Assembly (NCBI GenBank): GCA_934373375.1
Contig: CAKROP010000070.1
Location: 1 to 8,448 of the forward strand
Origin: an uncultured Anaerosacchariphilus sp.
Lineage (GTDB): Bacteria > Bacillota > Clostridia > Lachnospirales > Lachnospiraceae
DNA length: 8,448 nt
Direction: 5' to 3'
The notes under the pieces are model-generated. The model ran no database searches. It was given only the letters and a program-made list of their open reading frames with translations, and was not told the DNA's origin. Position numbers and translations under genes: made by a program. Position 1 is the first letter of the stretch, and every line of letters starts with the position of its first letter. Below, piece by piece: positions 4,370-8,448 of the stretch.

Positions 4370-5797
4370 ATGAGTGACAAGACAGAATACAGAGTTGAGA
4401 AGGATTCCATCGGTACCAAGGACGTACCGGAAGACGTATATTACGGCGTCCAGTCCCTGCGTGCTGCAGAGAACTTCCATATCACCGGACTGAATATGCA
4501 TCCGGAGATTATCAACAGCCTGGCTTATATTAAAAAGGCTGCTGCTATTACAAACTGCGAGATTAACCTGCTGGACAAGAAGATCGCCGACGCCATCGTG
4601 AAGGCCTGCGACGAGATTCTGGCCGGTCAGCATCATGAGGATTTCATCGTGGACCCGATTCAGGGCGGCGCCGGAACCTCCATCAATATGAACGCCAATG
4701 AGGTCATCGCCAACCGCGCCATCGAGCTTCTGGGCGGCCAGAAGGGCGATTACTCCATCGTACATCCCAACGACCATGTGAACTGCGGCCAGTCCACCAA
4801 CGACGTTATCCCCACTGCCGGTAAGATGACTTCCCTGCGGCTGCTGCAGAATCTGAAGAAGGAGCTGCTCCGCCTCCACGCCGCATTTTCCGAGAAGGCG
4901 GAGGAATTCGACCATGTGATTAAGATGGGCCGTACCCAGATGCAGGACGCGGTTCCCATCCGTCTGGGACAGGAATTCAAGGCATACTCTGTCGCAGTTA
5001 TGCGCGATATCCGCCGTATGGACATCGCCATGGACGAGATGCGTTCCCTGAACATGGGCGGTACTGCTATCGGTACCGGTATCAACGCAGACGAAGCTTA
5101 CTTAAAGCGTATCGTTCCGAACCTGTCCGAGGTATCCGGTATGGACTTTATCCAGGCCTTTGACCTGATTGATTCCACCCAGAACCTTGACCCGTTCGTA
5201 TCCGTATCCGGCGCTATCAAGGCCTGCGCTGTGACCTTATCCAAGATTGCCAATGACCTTCGTCTCATGTCCTCCGGTCCCCGCGCCGGCTTCCATGAGA
5301 TTAACCTTCCGGCAAAGCAGAATGGTTCTTCCATCATGCCTGGCAAGGTAAACCCGGTTATTCCTGAGGTAGTGAACCAGGTTGCCTTCAATGTCATTGG
5401 AAATGACATGACCATCACCATGGCTGCTGAGGCCGGCCAGCTGGAGCTGAACGCTTTCGAGCCGATCATCTTCTACTGCCTGTTCCAGTCCATCGATACT
5501 CTGGCTTATGCCGTAGAGACCTTTGTAGACAACTGCGTCGTTGGAATCACTGCCAACGAGGAGCGCTGCCGTTACCTGGTAGAAAACAGCGTGGGTATCA
5601 TTACTGCCATCTGCCCCCATGTAGGCTACCAGAAGGCCGCCGATATCGCCAAGAGAGCCATGAAATCCGGCGATTCCGTCCGTGAGTTGATTCTGAAAGA
5701 GAAGCTTCTGACAGAGGCAGAACTTGACGAGATTCTGAATCCGGTACAGATGACTGAGCCGGGTATCTCCGGTAAGGAGCTGCTGAAAAAAGATTAA
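4370..5797 (+). CDS. aspA: Aspartate ammonia-lyase (aspartase)
   Basis: Aspartase reversibly splits L-aspartate into fumarate and ammonia in the cytoplasm, as a homotetramer. The 475-residue length is normal. Family motifs in order are GGAGTSINMNANE at 99-111, NDHVNCGQSTNDV at 134-146, GRTQMQDAVP at 187-196 and the fumarase/aspartase signature GSSIMPGKVNP at 319-329. Ser320 is the expected catalytic base, with Lys326 nearby. The Gln190 in GRTQ, where fumarase C has His, favours aspartase over fumarase. The start at 4370 has GGAGGAG 7 nt upstream. The gene has its own promoter and a strong terminator, so it is probably monocistronic, and is likely controlled by the divergent LysR regulator. 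In an anaerobe the fumarate would feed fumarate reduction or fermentation. Confidence 0.97.
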   Translation: MSDKTEYRVEKDSIGTKDVPEDVYYGVQSLRAAENFHITGLNMHPEIINSLAYIKKAAAITNCEINLLDKKIADAIVKACDEILAGQHHEDFIVDPIQGGAGTSINMNANEVIANRAIELLGGQKGDYSIVHPNDHVNCGQSTNDVIPTAGKMTSLRLLQNLKKELLRLHAAFSEKAEEFDHVIKMGRTQMQDAVPIRLGQEFKAYSVAVMRDIRRMDIAMDEMRSLNMGGTAIGTGINADEAYLKRIVPNLSEVSGMDFIQAFDLIDSTQNLDPFVSVSGAIKACAVTLSKIANDLRLMSSGPRAGFHEINLPAKQNGSSIMPGKVNPVIPEVVNQVAFNVIGNDMTITMAAEAGQLELNAFEPIIFYCLFQSIDTLAYAVETFVDNCVVGITANEERCRYLVENSVGIITAICPHVGYQKAADIAKRAMKSGDSVRELILKEKLLTEAELDEILNPVQMTEPGISGKELLKKD

Positions 5798-5809
5798 TGT
5801 CCCAACTTT

Positions 5810-5871
5810 AAAAGCCGTCATCCGCGTTCACTGCCATCTTTCGCGGATGACGGTCTTTTATTGCTTTTTTT
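5810..5871 (+). terminator. Rho-independent terminator of aspA
   Basis: CCGTCATCCGCG (5815-5826) pairs perfectly with CGCGGATGACGG (5842-5853), a 12-bp stem with a 15-nt loop. It is followed by TCTTTTATTGC and then seven T (5865-5871). Confidence 0.93.
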
Positions 5872-5889
5872 CACCCCCTGTGGTACACT
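5861..5889 (+). promoter_or_regulatory. Predicted promoter of the NSS transporter, starting inside the aspA terminator T-run
   Basis: There is a -35 TTGCTT (5861-5866), a 17-bp spacer and a -10 TACACT (5884-5889) preceded by TGG, an extended -10 element. The start would be near 5896. The -35 box lies within the T-rich tail of the aspA terminator, so the two signals share bases. Confidence 0.55.
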
Positions 5890-5928
5890 ATACCCTACAT
5901 GACCAATCAACTATAGGGGGATAAATTT

Positions 5929-7302
5929 ATGAGTTCACACAATCACAAAAGAAGCTCTTTTTCGGGAAAACTGGGCTTCGTCCTGTCCGCAGCCGGCGCC
6001 TCGGTAGGTCTGGGTAATATCTGGCGCTTCCCGTACCTGGCAGCCAAATACGGCGGCGGTATTTTCCTTCTGGTTTATATTGTTCTGGCCCTTACCTTCG
6101 GCTACACTATGATCGTGGCTGAGACAGCTCTGGGACGTATGACAAAGAAGAGCCCGGTCGGCGCTTACCATTCCTTTGGAAAATCCAAATGGCTGTCCTT
6201 CGGCGGCTGGATCAACGCGATTATTCCGATCCTGATCGTTCCTTATTACTCTGTTATCGGCGGTTGGGTTATCAAGTACCTTGTGGAATATCTCACAGGA
6301 CACGGACATGCCCTGGCCACGGACGGTTATTTTTCCGCCTTTATTTCTAATGGAGCCTCTACAGAGCTCTGCTTTATCGTATTTTCTCTGTGTACCCTGC
6401 TGATTATCTACGCAGGCGTCCGCAACGGAATCGAGCGGGTGTCTAAGATTATGATGCCGATTCTGGTGGTACTTTCCGTGATTATCGCAGTTTACTCCGT
6501 GACCCGGCCCGGAGCTCTGGCTGGCGTGAAGTATTTCCTGGTACCGAATCCGGAGAATTTTTCCTGGATGACCGTGGTGGCGGCCATGGGACAGATGTTT
6601 TATTCCCTGTCCATCGCCATGGGTATTCTGGTGACCTTCGGCTCTTATATGAAGAAAGATGTTTCGATTGAAGAGTCCACGAAAAATGTGGAGATTTTCG
6701 ATACGGCCATCGCGATTATGGCGGGCCTGATGATTATCCCGGCAGTCTTCGCCTTCTCCGGCGGCGACCCGGATACGCTGCAGGCAGGTCCGGCCCTGAT
6801 GTTTATCACCATTCCGAAGGTATTTGACAGTATGGGCATGGGAACCATCGTGGGCGTCCTGTTCTTCCTGCTGGTACTTTTCGCGGCCATGACCAGTTCC
6901 ATCGCCCTGACGGAGAGCGCCGTATCTACCTTCGAGGATGAGCTGGGCTGGGGCAGAAAGAAAGCAACCGTCATGATCGGCATTATCATGCTTGCCCTCG
7001 GAACCCTGTCCTCCTTAGGCTACGGTCCCCTGGCCGCTGTGGAAATCATCGGTATGCAATTTCTGGATTTCTTTGATTTTCTGACCAACTCCGTGATGAT
7101 GCCCATCGCGGCAGTCGCTACCTGCCTTCTGGTGTCCAGAGTCATAGGCGTAAAGGGAATTGAAGAGGAAGTGCTCCACGGGGAACAGTCTTTTAAGAGA
7201 AAGAAGATTTTCCGCGTCATGATCCAGTATCTGGGTCCGGTGTTCGCTGTGATTATTCTGGTTAGTTCGGTGGCGAACGCCTTTGGGTGGATTTCGATGT
7301 AA
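5929..7302 (+). CDS. Sodium-dependent transporter, neurotransmitter:sodium symporter (NSS/SNF) family
   Basis: This 457-residue inner-membrane protein is expected to import an amino acid or related compound with sodium. About eleven transmembrane segments can be placed, matching the 11-segment bacterial type (MhsT, Tyt1) and not 12-segment LeuT. Segment 1 carries the family signature GASVGLGNIWRFP at 23-35. By alignment with LeuT, the second sodium site is intact: Gly23, Val26, Ala319, Thr322 and Ser323. Asn30 and the unwound segment-6 motif FYSLSIAMG (224-232) are also conserved. The start at 5929 has AGGGGG 8 nt upstream. It follows aspA on the same strand but behind a terminator and with its own predicted promoter. 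The substrate cannot be deduced; proximity to aspA makes aspartate tempting, but NSS proteins usually prefer neutral or aromatic amino acids. Confidence 0.95.
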   Translation: MSSHNHKRSSFSGKLGFVLSAAGASVGLGNIWRFPYLAAKYGGGIFLLVYIVLALTFGYTMIVAETALGRMTKKSPVGAYHSFGKSKWLSFGGWINAIIPILIVPYYSVIGGWVIKYLVEYLTGHGHALATDGYFSAFISNGASTELCFIVFSLCTLLIIYAGVRNGIERVSKIMMPILVVLSVIIAVYSVTRPGALAGVKYFLVPNPENFSWMTVVAAMGQMFYSLSIAMGILVTFGSYMKKDVSIEESTKNVEIFDTAIAIMAGLMIIPAVFAFSGGDPDTLQAGPALMFITIPKVFDSMGMGTIVGVLFFLLVLFAAMTSSIALTESAVSTFEDELGWGRKKATVMIGIIMLALGTLSSLGYGPLAAVEIIGMQFLDFFDFLTNSVMMPIAAVATCLLVSRVIGVKGIEEEVLHGEQSFKRKKIFRVMIQYLGPVFAVIILVSSVANAFGWISM

Positions 7303-7332
7303 GACTTTTACATCGTTCTTGTACGATTTATT

Positions 7333-7400
7333 TACAGATAATATATTATCTATTTTATGCTTAATTGCAGCTTTTTAGATAATATATTATCTGTATTTTT
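7333..7400 (+). repeat. Two copies of a 16-bp palindrome forming a 20-bp inverted repeat; probable AT-rich terminator of the NSS gene
   Basis: AGATAATATATTATCT occurs at 7336-7351 and again at 7377-7392, 41 bp apart. Each copy is a perfect palindrome. Their flanks also match as an inverted repeat, so 7333-7352 and 7376-7395 form 20-bp arms around a 23-nt loop. On plus the right arm is followed by five T (7396-7400), as in an intrinsic terminator, though the stem has almost no GC. The copies also look like paired binding sites about four helical turns apart. Confidence 0.6.
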
Positions 7401-7409
7401 ATACTATTT

Positions 7410-8087
7410 TCACGGCAGAAGCTCCGTCAGAATCGCTTCCGCCTGTTCTGTCGGTACTGCCTCTTCGAAGTAAATGGAATAGCTGTACTCATCATCCGTC
7501 CATAGAATCAGGCTGCAGGTGTCGCCGTTGCCTTTGAGGGAATACTCGTGTCCGTCTACTATTCCGGTGCGCTCGGATTCGTAAGTTTCGTAGACGCCGG
7601 AATTATCTTCGCCCGCTGGCTGGCTCTTGCGATAGGAAATGGTCTGGCCGTCTACGAGATACCGGATTTCGGCCATGCCCCATTCGGCCAGATAGGTGGT
7701 ATCCCCCGCCTTTTCTTTCAGGGAGAAAATATCCTCCACTGGGAAACTGACTTTTTCGGAAAGATCTTCCGCGGAAGCCCACTCGGTAATATCCGGGACA
7801 GCCTGGGTTTCGTCTCCAGTGTAGTCTGGCGCCTTGTAGAATAGACGTGGGACTGCGATGCCTGCCAGAAGGAGCAGGGCAAAGCAGGCTGCCAGCGATA
7901 AGAGCTTTCGATGAATTTCAGCTCTTTTTCTGCGGTTTGCTTTCGAAGTTTGAGTTATGTCAACTATATTCACTGCCTTTTCCTGATTCCTGGACAGCTT
8001 TTCACCGATTCCATTCAGCACTCGCTCCCGCATTTCCGGCGTTACTTCTACTTTATCCATCACTTCTTCATATTTATTCAAAGTCAT
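7410..8087 (-). CDS. Single-pass membrane protein, probable anti-sigma factor of the adjacent sigma factor
   Basis: The 225-residue product has a charged cytoplasmic N-terminal part (1-60), one transmembrane helix at about 61-80 (KLLSLAACFALLLLAGIAVP) and an extracytoplasmic C-terminal domain of about 140 residues rich in acidic and aromatic residues. No H-x3-C-x2-C zinc motif is present, so it is not of the zinc-binding anti-sigma class. I do not recognise the outer domain with certainty. The start codon lies inside the end of the sigma gene (14-nt overlap), with AAGGAGG only 3 nt upstream. This tight coupling to an ECF sigma gene, together with the topology, is the basis for calling it an anti-sigma factor. 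It would hold the sigma factor at the membrane until an envelope signal is sensed. It could instead be another sigma-operon membrane protein. Confidence 0.8.
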   Translation of the reverse strand: MTLNKYEEVMDKVEVTPEMRERVLNGIGEKLSRNQEKAVNIVDITQTSKANRRKRAEIHRKLLSLAACFALLLLAGIAVPRLFYKAPDYTGDETQAVPDITEWASAEDLSEKVSFPVEDIFSLKEKAGDTTYLAEWGMAEIRYLVDGQTISYRKSQPAGEDNSGVYETYESERTGIVDGHEYSLKGNGDTCSLILWTDDEYSYSIYFEEAVPTEQAEAILTELLP

Positions 8088-8448
8088 ACGCCTCCTTCAG
8101 AATCTCTTTTAAGCGCTGCCGCCCCCGCCGCAGGTCAGAACGCACCGTAGACTCCTTGCGCCCCAGAATCTTGGCTATCTGCGTGGTAGAATAGCCCTCA
8201 TAGTGGAACAGATGAATGACCTCTCGGTATTTCTCCGGAAGTTCCCGGACTGCCTCCCACACGAAGCTCAAGTCCTCCCGTTCCTCCGCCACCAGCTCTT
8301 CCTGCAGTTCGTCCGCTTGCCGTACCTGATTATAGGAAATACGGTTTTTGCTCAGGTTGGCCGCTACCGTGAGCAACCAGGATTTTTCGTGAGCCGGGGT
8401 TTCCAGAACCGGTCTGGTCTTCAGGTATTGCACCAGGGTGTCCTGCAG
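8074..8448 (-). CDS. RNA polymerase sigma factor, ECF type (N-terminus outside the window)
   Basis: The visible 124 codons cover the end of region 2 and all of region 4 of a sigma-70 family protein. The first residues, LQDTLVQYLKTRP, and the following WLLTVAANLSKNRI match the -10-recognition part of ECF sigma factors. LPEKYREVIHLFHYEGYSTT and the subsequent IAKILGRKESTVRSDLRRGR form the region-4 helix-turn-helix that reads the -35 element. The reading frame is open to the window edge, and the GTG at 8433 is an internal valine, not the start; roughly 45 residues are missing. The stop overlaps the start of the membrane-protein gene, suggesting translational coupling. ECF factors usually direct envelope or antimicrobial stress responses and activate their own operon, but that promoter lies outside the window. 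Confidence 0.95.
   Translation of the reverse strand: MQDTLVQYLKTRPVLETPAHEKSWLLTVAANLSKNRISYNQVRQADELQEELVAEEREDLSFVWEAVRELPEKYREVIHLFHYEGYSTTQIAKILGRKESTVRSDLRRGRQRLKEILKEAYDFE

Noticed and set aside
4298..4915. Minus-strand frame of 205 codons across the aspA start
   Set aside because: It is antisense to conserved aspA codons and crosses the aspA leader; no family resemblance.
5237..5821. Minus-strand frame of 194 codons over the end of aspA
   Set aside because: It is a shadow of aspA and begins within the aspA terminator.
7336..7392. Fur boxes
   Set aside because: The half sites look similar, but the palindrome centre is 2 bp, not the 1 bp of a 7-1-7 Fur box, and the sites lie at gene 3' ends.
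8431..8433. GTG as the start codon of the sigma factor
   Set aside because: The frame stays open to the window edge and the preceding codons (LQDTL) belong to conserved sigma region 2, so the GTG is an internal valine.

Overview
This window looks like ordinary chromosomal DNA from a mid-GC member of the Clostridia, most like Lachnospiraceae. That placement is an inference from protein character, strong GGAGG-type ribosome binding sites, sigma-A-type promoters and gene content; no marker gene fixes it. There is no sign of phage, insertion sequence, CRISPR array or plasmid. I did not find a clearly new biological system. The unusual content lies in the intergenic DNA.

Layout, left to right. 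(1) A tRNA-Gln(CUG) gene on the minus strand, cut at its 3' end by the window edge, has a good promoter preceded by five A-tracts spaced about one helical turn apart. (2) A cation diffusion facilitator (CDF) transporter on the minus strand carries the Asn/Asp-Asp/Asp metal-site pattern of manganese exporters and what looks like a duplicated C-terminal ferredoxin-like domain. (3) Back-to-back promoters separate it from pncB (nicotinate phosphoribosyltransferase, NAD salvage) on the plus strand. (4) pncB and a convergent LysR-type regulator are separated by a very long hairpin with almost perfect arms, plus a second hairpin. (5) The LysR gene is divergent from aspA (aspartate ammonia-lyase). Their predicted promoters run face to face through the same 37 bp, centred on a palindrome with a T-N11-A LysR box. 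(6) After a strong terminator comes a sodium-dependent transporter of the neurotransmitter:sodium symporter (NSS) family, whose predicted promoter starts inside the terminator's T-run. (7) On the minus strand, entering from the right edge, is a two-gene unit: an ECF-type sigma factor (N-terminus outside the window) overlapping by 14 nt a single-pass membrane protein that is probably its anti-sigma factor. Two copies of a 16-bp palindrome lie between the NSS gene and this unit.

How the genes may work together. AspA converts aspartate to fumarate and ammonia, feeding anaerobic fumarate reduction or amino-acid fermentation, and the divergent LysR protein is the obvious candidate regulator of aspA and of itself. 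The NSS transporter probably imports an amino acid with sodium, but its substrate cannot be read from the sequence. The CDF transporter, pncB, the tRNA and the sigma/anti-sigma pair appear to be independent housekeeping or stress units. All promoter, operator and hairpin calls were made by eye.
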